Assembly (NCBI GenBank): GCA_030620125.1
Contig: JAUXFI010000011.1
Span: 1 to 17,858, forward strand
Direction of reading: 5' to 3'
DNA: 17,858 nucleotides
DNA from: Anaerolineae bacterium
Lineage (GTDB): Bacteria > Chloroflexota > Anaerolineae > B4-G1
A program made the translations under genes and the position numbers. This document shows positions 1 through 8,060 of the stretch, in pieces (within the stretch, counting starts at the first letter, position 1; every line of letters begins with the position of its first letter). The notes beneath the pieces are model-generated. The model was given only the letters and a program-made list of their open reading frames with translations, did no database searches and was not told the origin of the DNA.

Positions 1-1
1 G

Positions 2-565
2 CTCAAGCCAACCGTGCCGGAGCAGCGGGGCTGGGTGGATCGGGAGAAGCTGTACGCCATCAGTGGCAAGGGCCGCAAGGCGCAGATCGCGCTGGCGGAG
101 CGATTGGGTATCACCGAATACGCGCAACCCTCCGGTGGTTGTTGCTACCTGATTGACCAGACTTACTCCCGTCGCCTGCGCGACTTTCTGGCTCACGAGG
201 GACCCAAAGCGCTGACCCGCGAGCAAACGCGCCTCCTGGCGCTGGGACGGCACCTGCGTCTATCTTCCGGACGCAAGATAATCGTCGGACGCCGCGAGCG
301 GGAGAACGAATACCTGGAGACCTGCGGCGTAGGGGGGATTCTGCTCACGACAGTGGACCACCCCGGCCCGACGACGCTGGTGCCGGGCGAGCCAGCGCGG
401 GGAGAGATCGGTGTTCTCATCAACGCAGCGCGGATCACCGCGGGCTATTCCGATGGCAGGGGAGAACCGGCAGTGCGCGTCGAGGTGCGCCGCGATGGCG
501 GGCTGGTTGAGTTGCTGACGGTAGAGCCGATGGCGTTGGAGGAAATGCAGACGTTGATGATCTAA
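2..565 (+). CDS. MnmA/ThiI-like tRNA sulfurtransferase, C-terminal part (partial)
   Basis: The reading frame is already open at the window edge (L-K-P-T-V-P-E...), so the N-terminal ATP-binding half lies outside. Visible: a VDREKLYAISGKGRKAQ segment, then a conserved Cys-containing PSGGCCYL motif about 40 residues later, then LGRHLRL...KIIVGRRERENEYLE, which resembles the NFACT-R_2-type RNA-binding domain found at the C-terminus of MnmA-like thiouridylases. A last domain follows (GPTTLVPG...AARITAGYSDGR). From family knowledge, such proteins activate a tRNA uridine with ATP and transfer sulfur to it; the target position cannot be told from this part. It ends at TAA. The following 230 bases hold no gene, only a weak promoter-like site. 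Confident on the family, not on the exact substrate. Confidence 0.72.
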   Translation, partial: LKPTVPEQRGWVDREKLYAISGKGRKAQIALAERLGITEYAQPSGGCCYLIDQTYSRRLRDFLAHEGPKALTREQTRLLALGRHLRLSSGRKIIVGRRERENEYLETCGVGGILLTTVDHPGPTTLVPGEPARGEIGVLINAARITAGYSDGRGEPAVRVEVRRDGGLVELLTVEPMALEEMQTLMI

Positions 566-715
566 CCTTGCAAAGGTTTCTTGTGGCTCAACCTGCGCAA
601 AGTTCATCGAGTACTGGTGATGTCAGCCTGGCTATGCTCCTTCGCCGCCCCTGGTGTGCAACACCTCAAGCCCAGCCTTGTACTTTGCATCCGCGCGTCC
701 CCGTTTTACGACCCT

Positions 716-742
716 TTTACACGGCTCTAAATCTCCTACAAT
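716..742 (+). promoter_or_regulatory. Weak sigma70-type promoter candidate upstream of the DUF2723 gene
   Basis: TTTACA (716-721) and TACAAT (737-742) are separated by 15 bases, shorter than the usual 17, about 55 bases before the ATG at 797. The rest of the 566-796 gap shows no gene, no convincing hairpin with a T-tract, and no repeat. The good -10 box is the main support. Confidence 0.3.
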
Positions 743-796
743 CGGCCTGGAGTATGATCACAGCACCATCGGAGAGCACGCCGCGTTAGAATTGAT

Positions 797-2863
797 ATGA
801 GAGAGCAACTTTGCCGCTATTGGCCCGATATCTTGATCGCCTGTGCCATCTTTGTCATCTGCCTGGCGGTCTACAACAGCACGCTGACCCCCAGCCTCTC
901 CTACAAAAGCCCCGACGGCAACGAGTTGGCGACCGTGTGTTATATCCTCGGCCTGGCCCATTCCACCGGCTACCCGCTTTACACCTGGCTGGGCAAACTG
1001 TTCACCTTCATTCCCATCGGCGACGTGGCCCACCGCGTGAACCTGATGAGCGCCACCCTCGGCGCCGCCGGCGTGGCCTTGCTCTATGCTATCCTCCGCC
1101 TCCTGACTTTGAACTTTGGACTTTGGACATCGGATGTTGGACATCGAACCTCCTCCCGTCTGGCCTCTGCCTGCGCCGCGTTCCTCTTCGCCTTCTCCCT
1201 CACCTTTTGGTCCCAGACCGGCATCGCCGAGGTCTACGCGCCCAACATCTTTATGATGACGCTGACGGTGCTCATCCTCCTCTGGTGGGCATGGGTAGAG
1301 GAGCGAGACAGGAAAAGCCGACCAGAGGGTCAACCATGGTGGCGCGCCTTTCTGCCCTCGTGGAAGTCGTTGCCGTTGCTTTTCGGTTTTGGCCTATGTT
1401 TCGGCCTCAGTCAGGGCACCCATTTATCGAACCTGGGCTTTGCGCCGGCCTTCGCGCTCTTCATATTGCTGGTCAGTTGGCGCACCGCGTTCAGTCCGGT
1501 TGCCTGGTTCAGCGCGGGGAGTGGGTTTTTCCTCGGCCTGCTCCAGTTTCTGTGGCTGCCCTACAAGGCCAGCACTCTCACCGACCGCGTGATGCGCGCC
1601 AACGCTCCCACAACTCTGCGTGGCATCTATGCTTATACGATGGGGGCTTTCCCGCAGTTCAGATTCGCCTTTCCCCTCGTTGCCATCCCTGACCGCGTCG
1701 TAATCTACCTGGACCTTTTATGCCAACAGTTCGGTCTGTGGGGGATTGGACTGGGGGTGCTGGGGATGTGGGTGCTGCTGTTCCTCAAACCCAAACGTTT
1801 CTTCCTCGTCGTGGGGATGTACCTGGTCCACGTCTGGTTTTTCATCCAGTACAGGGTCTTTGACCTGGACGTTTTTTTCATTCCAGCGCATCTGCTCTAT
1901 GCCATCTTTATCGGCTGCGGCGTCTGCTGGTTGATCGAGGGACTATTCAGGTTAGTGGGAGAACGGCGTGTGTTGCGCGTGGCGCTCACGGCGACGCTCG
2001 TCGTGCTGCTGGCATTGCCGGTCGTAGGTGAACTGCGGGCCAATTGGAAAACTAACGACTACTCCCACGACACCGCCATCAATGACTTTTACGAGACCGT
2101 CTTCGATCTGCTTCCACAGGGGGCAGCGCTCCTGGGTCGTAGCGGCGTTTTCGGCTACGACATGTTCTACTACCGGCTGGTCTACGACGTGCAGCCCGAT
2201 GTGGTGATGCCTCATCTGCCACACGCCAACCCTCGCCCCAGAGACCTGGCCGGCCGCGAGGTCTATACCACCATCCGGCTCGACGGCAGTCAGGCGGGAC
2301 ATGGCCCCTGGGCGTTGCCCCGCGACCTCGTCAGCGCCGACGCCTGGCATGTACCGGTGCTCTTTGGCAGCGCTGGGAAGTTGGGCTTCGGCCCCGGCAT
2401 CCGTCCCCTCGTCCTCTACCACGTCACCGACGAAGCGCCCGAACTCGTCGTCGCCGACCCCGACCCCCAGGTTGAGGTGGGGGAGGAGGCCGCGGGATGG
2501 GAGCTGGTGGGGTACGATCTGGAGAACGGCGAGGTAAGAGCCGGTGACACTCTGCACTTGACCCTCTACTGGCGGGCCACCGGGCCATCCCAGCGGGTGT
2601 TGGTGAGCACTTTGCTGGAGGGCATCTCGCTTGAGACTCACGAACCGGGAATGGGCAACCTGCAGCGTTACGTCCAGGAATTTCACCCGCGCCGCGATGG
2701 CGTGCTGGTCGAGGACTACCGGGTGGTCGTGCCGAGTACGACGGAAGCGGGCGCCGCCGCCCTGGCGGTGGGGGTTGGCTTTCCCTTCCGTCTGCCTGGT
2801 GGTGAGGGCGAATGGGAGACAGTGCTGTACCTGGGCGAGATCACCATTCTGCCAACGGAGTGA
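797..2863 (+). CDS. DUF2723 polytopic membrane protein (glycosyltransferase-39-like) with C-terminal beta-sandwich
   Basis: A 688-residue protein. The N-terminus carries the DUF2723 hallmark: a DGNELATV acidic segment in the first loop, then HSTGYPLYTWLGKLF and a P-x-GD-x-A-x-RVN-x-MSA stretch (residues about 35-85). Roughly ten hydrophobic helices follow up to about residue 415. The rest is soluble and probably outside the membrane. Its last part (about 570-688, ELVGYDLENG...RAGDTLHLTLYWRA) resembles a beta-sandwich repeat common in Chloroflexota surface and glycosyltransferase proteins. DUF2723 proteins are related to lipid-linked-sugar transferases of the PMT/GT39 type; the substrate here is unknown. 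A degenerate heptad repeat codes for residues about 103-117. The stop is followed within 10 bases by the DUF5666 gene, so they are probably co-transcribed. No clear ribosome site precedes the ATG. Confidence 0.85.
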   Translation: MREQLCRYWPDILIACAIFVICLAVYNSTLTPSLSYKSPDGNELATVCYILGLAHSTGYPLYTWLGKLFTFIPIGDVAHRVNLMSATLGAAGVALLYAILRLLTLNFGLWTSDVGHRTSSRLASACAAFLFAFSLTFWSQTGIAEVYAPNIFMMTLTVLILLWWAWVEERDRKSRPEGQPWWRAFLPSWKSLPLLFGFGLCFGLSQGTHLSNLGFAPAFALFILLVSWRTAFSPVAWFSAGSGFFLGLLQFLWLPYKASTLTDRVMRANAPTTLRGIYAYTMGAFPQFRFAFPLVAIPDRVVIYLDLLCQQFGLWGIGLGVLGMWVLLFLKPKRFFLVVGMYLVHVWFFIQYRVFDLDVFFIPAHLLYAIFIGCGVCWLIEGLFRLVGERRVLRVALTATLVVLLALPVVGELRANWKTNDYSHDTAINDFYETVFDLLPQGAALLGRSGVFGYDMFYYRLVYDVQPDVVMPHLPHANPRPRDLAGREVYTTIRLDGSQAGHGPWALPRDLVSADAWHVPVLFGSAGKLGFGPGIRPLVLYHVTDEAPELVVADPDPQVEVGEEAAGWELVGYDLENGEVRAGDTLHLTLYWRATGPSQRVLVSTLLEGISLETHEPGMGNLQRYVQEFHPRRDGVLVEDYRVVVPSTTEAGAAALAVGVGFPFRLPGGEGEWETVLYLGEITILPTE
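1105..1146 (+). repeat. Six-copy degenerate 7-bp tandem repeat inside the DUF2723 gene
   Basis: Units read GACTTTG, AACTTTG, GACTTTG, GACATCG, GATGTTG, GACATCG. Six 7-mers give 42 bases, or 14 codons, so the reading frame is kept. They code for a stretch (LNFGLWTSDVGHR) between two membrane helices, which suggests a later insertion into a tolerant loop. Confidence 0.7.
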
Positions 2864-2872
2864 GGTGAGGAT

Positions 2873-3334
2873 ATGACGACGGGACGTAAATTACTGATCG
2901 CCGCAGGCGCGATAGTCATCGTGGGCATGCTGCTTTTTGCTGCCTTTGCTCTGGGGGTCTACGTGGGAGAGCACGGCTGGACGCGAGCAGGGCTGACGTT
3001 GCAGGGACCGGGTCGTGGCCCAGCCAAACCACCGCCCGGTGACGGTGGCGCGCCGGGGCCAGCGCCGCCGCTCCCCGGTGGTGGTCGTCGCCCGGACCTG
3101 GTGGGCCACGTCAGAGACGTTTTTGAAGGCACGCTGGTGCTGGCGACATCCGATGGCCCGCGCACCGTCGAACTGGACGAGCACACGCGAGTCGAAACGA
3201 CCGAAGGAGAACCACGCTCGTTGGATGAACTGGAACGCGGTCAACGTGTGGCCGTCTTTGGCCGCCGCAACGGTGACGGGCAGGTGCTCGTCGCCGAACT
3301 GCTTGTGCTGCTGCCTGCTCACGAGCGACCGTAG
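2873..3334 (+). CDS. Membrane-anchored DUF5666 protein
   Basis: A 153-residue protein with one N-terminal hydrophobic helix (about residues 7-28), a Pro/Gly-rich linker (about 38-75, GPGRGPAKPPPG...), and a small C-terminal beta domain (about 78-150: VGHVRDVFEGTLVLAT, LDEHTRVETTEG, LDELERGQRVAVFG). The domain matches the DUF5666 pattern of two short repeats with a conserved DxxT and a late GxxVxVxG. It would be exposed outside the membrane on a flexible stalk. The function is unknown; DUF5666 is an OB-like fold often seen in envelope proteins. The ATG follows a GAGGTGAGG ribosome site that overlaps the end of the DUF2723 gene, so translation is probably coupled. Confidence 0.7.
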   Translation: MTTGRKLLIAAGAIVIVGMLLFAAFALGVYVGEHGWTRAGLTLQGPGRGPAKPPPGDGGAPGPAPPLPGGGRRPDLVGHVRDVFEGTLVLATSDGPRTVELDEHTRVETTEGEPRSLDELERGQRVAVFGRRNGDGQVLVAELLVLLPAHERP

Positions 3335-3372
3335 CGCAGATCCCCTGCCGCACGCTTGGGTGTGATTCAACT

Positions 3373-3398
3373 ACCGGATTACTGACCAGGTCTCCGGT
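3373..3398. other. Inverted repeat between the DUF5666 and regulator genes
   Basis: ACCGGA (3373-3378) and TCCGGT (3393-3398) are perfect 6-bp arms around a 14-base loop that itself contains GACC-A-GGTC. There is no T-tract, so it is at best a weak transcription end, or an operator ahead of the promoter at 3425. The rest of the 3335-3505 gap holds only that promoter. Confidence 0.25.
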
Positions 3399-3424
3399 CG
3401 CTGGCGGTTACTGCCTGCTCCGAC

Positions 3425-3453
3425 TTGCCCTCAGTAGTGGGATGAAGTATAAT
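3425..3453 (+). promoter_or_regulatory. Sigma70-type promoter of the OmpR-type regulator
   Basis: TTGCCC (3425-3430), exactly 17 bases of spacer, and a perfect TATAAT (3448-3453). It lies about 50 bases before the TTG start at 3506. This is one of the two best promoter matches in the window. Confidence 0.7.
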
Positions 3454-3505
3454 GTAACCCGTTCTGTAGCGCAGCGCAGACAGCAAAGAAAGGGGAGGGC
3501 AGTAG

Positions 3506-4180
3506 TTGGCCCCAGTCTACACCATCCTGCTCGTGGAAGGCAGGAAGCCCGCAGTAAATCATCTGGCTCCAATTCTTAACGACCAGGGGTACAATGTCGT
3601 TACGGCTTGCACACGCAGGGATGCCCTGGCCAAAGTGCAGGAGGCACACCCGGCGGTTATTGTGCTGGATTCTCCCTCGCTACGTTTCAGCAGCCGTCGT
3701 TTCTGCGATGCCTTGCGGGATGCGGAACTTGAAATCCCAGTGTTGCTGCTGCTGCTGAAGGGGGAGAAAATTGACCGCAGTGTGGGTGCGCGTGCTCATT
3801 TGCGCTATCCCTTTTCCCCCAAGAAGTTGACTAACCGAATAGTGAGGTTGCTACCCGCCCCTGGGAAGGGAACACTCCAGGTAGGCGACGTGGCTCTCAA
3901 TATCAAACAACGGAGTGTTGTCTGTGGTGGGCGCGAAAGTCACCTCACCCCCAGACAGGCTTGTCTCCTCGAGATATTCCTGCGCCATCCGGGCGAGGTC
4001 TTGACCCGGGCCTTTTTGATGAAGCAGGTGTGGGAAACTGACTATCTAGGTGATACACGCACTCTCGATGTTCACATCCACTGGGTGCGCAAAGCAATAG
4101 AGGGTGATTCCAAAGCGTCGGTCCGCCTGCGCACGGTCCGTGGGGTGGGCTACCGTTTGGAGTCGCCGGAAGAGAAGTAA
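3506..4180 (+). CDS. OmpR/PhoB-type regulator with degenerate receiver domain
   Basis: A 224-residue protein. Residues 5-105 have the shape of a response-regulator receiver; residues about 118-220 are a winged helix (LTPRQACLLEIFLRHPGEVL, DVHIHWVRKAIE, LRTVRGVGYRL), typical of OmpR/PhoB DNA-binding domains. The receiver keeps a candidate phospho-acceptor (Asp55 in VLDSPS). It has lost most of the other active-site residues: the acidic pair after strand 1 is Glu-Gly (LLVEGRK), the Thr/Ser after strand 4 is Leu (VLLLLLKGE), and the Lys of the KPF motif is Tyr101 (RYPF). Phosphorylation control is therefore doubtful. No histidine kinase gene is adjacent. The TTG start follows AGGGGAGGG at good spacing. 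It sits directly upstream of rpsB but rpsB seems to have its own promoter. Confidence 0.82.
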   Translation: MAPVYTILLVEGRKPAVNHLAPILNDQGYNVVTACTRRDALAKVQEAHPAVIVLDSPSLRFSSRRFCDALRDAELEIPVLLLLLKGEKIDRSVGARAHLRYPFSPKKLTNRIVRLLPAPGKGTLQVGDVALNIKQRSVVCGGRESHLTPRQACLLEIFLRHPGEVLTRAFLMKQVWETDYLGDTRTLDVHIHWVRKAIEGDSKASVRLRTVRGVGYRLESPEEK

Positions 4181-4190
4181 GCGCGGCGGA

Positions 4191-4219
4191 TTTGCTCAAA
4201 TTCCACTTTGTGGTACAAT
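4191..4219 (+). promoter_or_regulatory. Promoter candidate of the rpsB operon
   Basis: TTTGCT (4191-4196), or TTGCTC one base later, with a 16-17 base spacer to TACAAT (4214-4219). It lies just after the regulator's stop codon and leaves a leader of about 115 bases before the rpsB ATG. Confidence 0.55.
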
Positions 4220-4259
4220 CATAACAGGATTGACCCAATACACACGTCTTCTGACCAGC

Positions 4260-4295
4260 GAGAGCGTGCCGGGTGGGCAGCTAGCCCGGTCTCTC
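4260..4295 (+). promoter_or_regulatory. rpsB leader: Hairpin in the rpsB leader (candidate S2 autoregulatory element)
   Basis: GAGAG (4260-4264) pairs with CTCTC (4291-4295), and CCGGG (4269-4273) pairs with CCCGG (4285-4289), with an 11-base loop and an asymmetric internal loop (CGTG against T). No T-tract follows, so it is not a terminator. S2 is known to repress its own mRNA in other bacteria through a leader structure; assigning that role here is inference. Confidence 0.4.
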
Positions 4296-4344
4296 AATGG
4301 GATGATGAAGGCGGAGGATAATAACAGTATAAGGAGGTTCCTCT

Positions 4345-5331
4345 ATGGCTGTCGTTTCAATGAGAGCACTCTTGGAGACTGGAGTGCACTTTGGTCATCG
4401 CACCCGGCGCTGGAATCCAAAGATGAAGCCCTACATCTTTACCGAGCGCAACGGGGTGCACATCATAGATTTGCAGCAGACCATCGTTGCTATTGGCGAG
4501 ACCTATACATTGGTCCAGGACGCAGTTGCCGCCGGGGGGACAATTCTCTTTCTAGGCACCAAGCGGCAGGCTCAAGATACGATCGCTCAAGAGGCACAGC
4601 GTTGCGGAGTGCCATACGTCAACCAGCGTTGGCTGGGCGGTACGTTGACCAATTGGCGCACCATTCGGCAGCGCATTGACTACCTGCTCAATCTGGAAGC
4701 CCGGCGCGACAGGGGTGATTTCGAACGTCTGACGAAGAAAGAGGCGCTCGTCCTGCAACGCCAGATTGACAAGCTCAACAACCGGTTGGGGGGCATCAAG
4801 GAAATGCGCGAGCTCCCCGATCTGATCTACGTCGTGGACGTGCGACGGGAGATTACCGCAGTAAAAGAGGCCAACAAGCTGGGCATTCCCATCGTCGCCA
4901 TCGTGGATACCAACTGCGATCCCGACCTCATTGATTACGTGATCCCGGCCAATGACGACGCTATCCGCGCCATCAAGTTGATCACCTCCAAAATGGCCGA
5001 CGCTGTGCTGGAGGGAATTGCGCAACGGAAAGCCTACGAACCAGAAGAAGAACTTGCAGTTGAAGAGTTCGAGGTCGAGGACGAAAAGTATCTCAGCGCC
5101 GCGACGTTGGCCCGCTTGAAGGAACTGACATTTGAGGGAGGGGCGGAGCCGGTTGTCGAGGCGGCACAGTCCGAGGAAGCGAGCGTTTCGGCTGAGACAC
5201 CGGGCGAACCGATTGAGAAAGTGGCGGAGGTGCCTCTGGCAGGGAGTACGGGGGAAGAGGGAGATGCCGGGGCGTCCCCTCCTGTGCTTGACACTGAGAG
5301 TGAACCGATAGAGCAAAGGCAAGAGGAATAG
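4345..5331 (+). CDS. rpsB: 30S ribosomal protein S2 with long acidic C-terminal tail
   Basis: A 328-residue protein. Residues 1-230 are a full S2: [15 protein letters not shown] (13-27), [29 protein letters not shown], and a C-terminal [24 protein letters not shown] signature. S2 binds late to the small subunit, between head and platform, and helps place S1 and the mRNA. Residues after about 230 are an extra tail of nearly 100 residues, rich in Glu, Ala, Ser and Pro ([15 protein letters not shown]...). The usual length is 230-260. The ATG follows AAGGAGG at 7 bases. It is the first gene of the long operon and is followed by tsf after 16 bases. Confidence 0.97.
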   Translation: MAVVSMRALLETGVHFGHRTRRWNPKMKPYIFTERNGVHIIDLQQTIVAIGETYTLVQDAVAAGGTILFLGTKRQAQDTIAQEAQRCGVPYVNQRWLGGTLTNWRTIRQRIDYLLNLEARRDRGDFERLTKKEALVLQRQIDKLNNRLGGIKEMRELPDLIYVVDVRREITAVKEANKLGIPIVAIVDTNCDPDLIDYVIPANDDAIRAIKLITSKMADAVLEGIAQRKAYEPEEELAVEEFEVEDEKYLSAATLARLKELTFEGGAEPVVEAAQSEEASVSAETPGEPIEKVAEVPLAGSTGEEGDAGASPPVLDTESEPIEQRQEE

Positions 5332-5347
5332 GATAGGAGAAAAGGAT

Positions 5348-5950
5348 TTGAAAATCACCGCTGCGATGGTCAAGGAACTGCGGCAGACAACCGGTGCTGG
5401 GGTGCTGGATTGCCGCCAGGCACTGGCTGATTGTGCCGGCGACTTTGAGATCGCCGCCGCCAGTTTGCGTGAGAAGGGTCTGGTTGAGGTGGCCAAGCGG
5501 GCCGACCGCCAGGCCTCAGAAGGAATCTTGGAAGCGTATGTCCACCCTGGTAGCCAGGTGGCTGTGTTGTTGGACCTCAATTGCGAGACCGACTTTGTCG
5601 CTCGTACCGATGATTTCAAGACTTTGGCTCACGATTTGGCGCTCCACATCGCCTTTGCTGCGCCGCGCTACTTTACGCGCGAAGACGTGTCCGAGGAAGT
5701 GATCGAAGGCGAACGGTCTGACTACCGCATCCAGGCTTTGGAAGAGGGCAAGCCTGAACGCATCGTGGACCGTATCGTCGAGGGACGGCTGGAGAAATTC
5801 TATCGGCAGGTCTGCCTGATGGAGCAGTCCTTCGTCAAGGACGAGGACATGACCATACAGGACCTGATCACCGATGCGATCGCCAAACTCGGCGAGAACA
5901 TCATCCTGCGCCGCTTCGTACGCTACGAAGTGGGAGAGACTCTGGATTGA
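5348..5950 (+). CDS. tsf: Elongation factor Ts (short form)
   Basis: A 200-residue protein that begins KITAAMVKELRQTTGAGVLDC (residues 2-22), the EF-Ts N-terminal UBA-like domain, followed by the TDFVAR motif (81-86) whose Asp-Phe inserts into EF-Tu. The C-terminal part carries one dimerisation region and is short, like the EF-Ts of Thermus rather than the roughly 280-residue E. coli form. It exchanges GDP for GTP on EF-Tu in the cytoplasm. The start is TTG, chosen because AGGAGA lies 7 bases upstream and the family N-terminus begins exactly there. The rpsB-tsf order is the standard one. Confidence 0.96.
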   Translation: MKITAAMVKELRQTTGAGVLDCRQALADCAGDFEIAAASLREKGLVEVAKRADRQASEGILEAYVHPGSQVAVLLDLNCETDFVARTDDFKTLAHDLALHIAFAAPRYFTREDVSEEVIEGERSDYRIQALEEGKPERIVDRIVEGRLEKFYRQVCLMEQSFVKDEDMTIQDLITDAIAKLGENIILRRFVRYEVGETLD

Positions 5951-5963
5951 CCTGCTGGGGTGA

Positions 5964-6686
<723 letters not shown>

Positions 6687-6776
6687 TAGTGTAGCAAAAG
6701 GGGGAGCGCGAAGTGCCGAGAGGTCGAGAAGTGGAAGAACAGGTACCGCTTCAAAGTTGGGAAGGAGACCAATTCA

Positions 6777-7520
6777 GTGGGCAGGAGATACAAAAACCCT
6801 CCGATCATTGAGACTTTGTGCGAATTCCAATTTGAGCCGGGTCCCCCCTGGGATTTAGCCATTCCCGGTCTTGTTTATGAAGAGGTGCGGGATGACTTCC
6901 CTAAAAGGAGACAGGTCAGGGCGATTGAGACCAACATCTTAACTGGCCCTGAGAGTGTCGAGCAGCAAGTCAGAACGACTGATCGTATGCAGTTCTTACG
7001 TGAAGATGAAAGGGTTCTGATTCAAGTTGGACTGAATATGTTGGCTGTCAATCATTTGAGGCCATATCCCACATGGTCAGAATTCCTGCCCCTGATCCGG
7101 AGGGGCTTCGAAGCCTACTGCGAAGCCGCGGGACCTGAAGGTATCCGACGCATCGGATTGCGATATATCAACCGCATTGAGATTCCGGGCCAGTGCATTG
7201 AATTGGAAGATTACTTCGAGTTCCGGCCTTTTGTTGGGCCCCAACTGCCTCAAGATTTCGGTCCATTTATTGTAGGGATTCAAGTGCCTTATGAGGACCC
7301 AGGGGGCACCCTGAGGCTCCAGTTAGCAAATGCCAGCATCAAGACACCTGATACTGTCGCCGTAATGCTCGACCTCGACTATTTTCTCGTTAGACCAGGA
7401 GAGGTTCCACTGGACCACGTCTTTGAATGGGTGGACGTGGCTCACAGTCGTGTTGAAGTGGCATTTGAAGCTTGTATTACTGATCGACTAAGGCAGATGT
7501 TTGAGGATGTGAGGGAGTAG
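6777..7520 (+). CDS. TIGR04255 family protein
   Basis: A 247-residue protein with the TIGR04255 N-terminal signature RYKNPPIIETLCEFQF (residues about 4-19) and its central motif RRIGLRYINRIEIP (about 123-136). The family is sporadically distributed in bacteria, with no established biochemical role that I know of. No membrane segment, signal peptide or nuclease motif is visible. The start is GTG, supported by AAGGAGACC 8-9 bases upstream. The stop codon is immediately followed by the ATG of the next gene, with no bases between them. Base composition is visibly more AT-rich than in pyrH and frr on either side, which suggests acquisition by transfer. It is the first gene of a three-gene accessory module. 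Confidence 0.82.
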   Translation: MGRRYKNPPIIETLCEFQFEPGPPWDLAIPGLVYEEVRDDFPKRRQVRAIETNILTGPESVEQQVRTTDRMQFLREDERVLIQVGLNMLAVNHLRPYPTWSEFLPLIRRGFEAYCEAAGPEGIRRIGLRYINRIEIPGQCIELEDYFEFRPFVGPQLPQDFGPFIVGIQVPYEDPGGTLRLQLANASIKTPDTVAVMLDLDYFLVRPGEVPLDHVFEWVDVAHSRVEVAFEACITDRLRQMFEDVRE

Positions 7521-8060
7521 ATGCCCCACCTTGTAGCACCACAAGAATTGGCAAGACCACCTATTCTCAACGCTCCATTCTCCTTGCCCAGGCAGGCACA
7601 GTGGAGATCGGGGCCCGGAAGGGTTCAAGCAGATGTGGTGACCTGGCCGAGCTTCTCTGTGGCTGTGCTGGAACCTCTAGAGATGATGGGATTCTGGCAA
7701 GAGATAGGTGCTTCTATCGTTCGCACCATTGAATTTGAGATTCGATCACTTGAGCAATTCTATACCTTTCGGCGACATATAGAGGTTTCGCGGTTTCTTG
7801 AGAGGTGTCCGTTTCTCATCCCGCTATTGCTGGAGGCTTATGGCAAGATTGAGAGTTATTTCGGGCCATATCCGCGGGTCTTTCTCAAAGTCGTCACCGA
7901 TCCAGAAACAAACGGCGACCGTCAATTGGTAGTGTTCATTGGCACAAACCTTCCGCCGGTTGAGGCTCTCAATAGGCTTGAGCGGTTTGATGAGGGCTGG
8001 TGGTTAGAAGCCTCACGCGAGACCCGAGGAAATCTTTGCATCCACGTAGAATTCCTATGA
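7521..8060 (+). CDS. Conserved protein of unknown function, middle gene of the accessory module
   Basis: A 179-residue soluble protein. I recognise no characterised domain. The C-terminal 100 residues look well conserved in style: a helical part (VSRFLERCPFLIPLLLEAYGKIESYFG), a strand with VFLKVVTDP, then LVVFIGTNLPPVEALNRL, RFDEGWWLEAS and a final LCIHVEFL. From memory, similar proteins of unknown function occur next to small helical HEPN-like proteins in cyanobacteria and Chloroflexota. It could be the antitoxin or partner of the next gene; this is inference. It starts directly after the stop of the TIGR04255 gene and overlaps the next gene by 4 bases (ATGA), so translation is tightly coupled. 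Confidence 0.75.
   Translation: MPHLVAPQELARPPILNAPFSLPRQAQWRSGPGRVQADVVTWPSFSVAVLEPLEMMGFWQEIGASIVRTIEFEIRSLEQFYTFRRHIEVSRFLERCPFLIPLLLEAYGKIESYFGPYPRVFLKVVTDPETNGDRQLVVFIGTNLPPVEALNRLERFDEGWWLEASRETRGNLCIHVEFL

Noticed and set aside
811..1692. A 293-codon frame overlapping the DUF2723 gene in another frame
   Set aside because: Product is Arg/His/Pro-rich and without domains; the overlapping frame has clear membrane helices and family motifs.
3506..4180. The regulator as a normal two-component response regulator
   Set aside because: Receiver active-site residues are largely missing and no kinase is adjacent, so it was described as degenerate instead.
4552..5619. A 355-codon open frame antisense to rpsB and tsf
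   Set aside because: Lies wholly over two certain genes; composition is that of a reverse-strand shadow.
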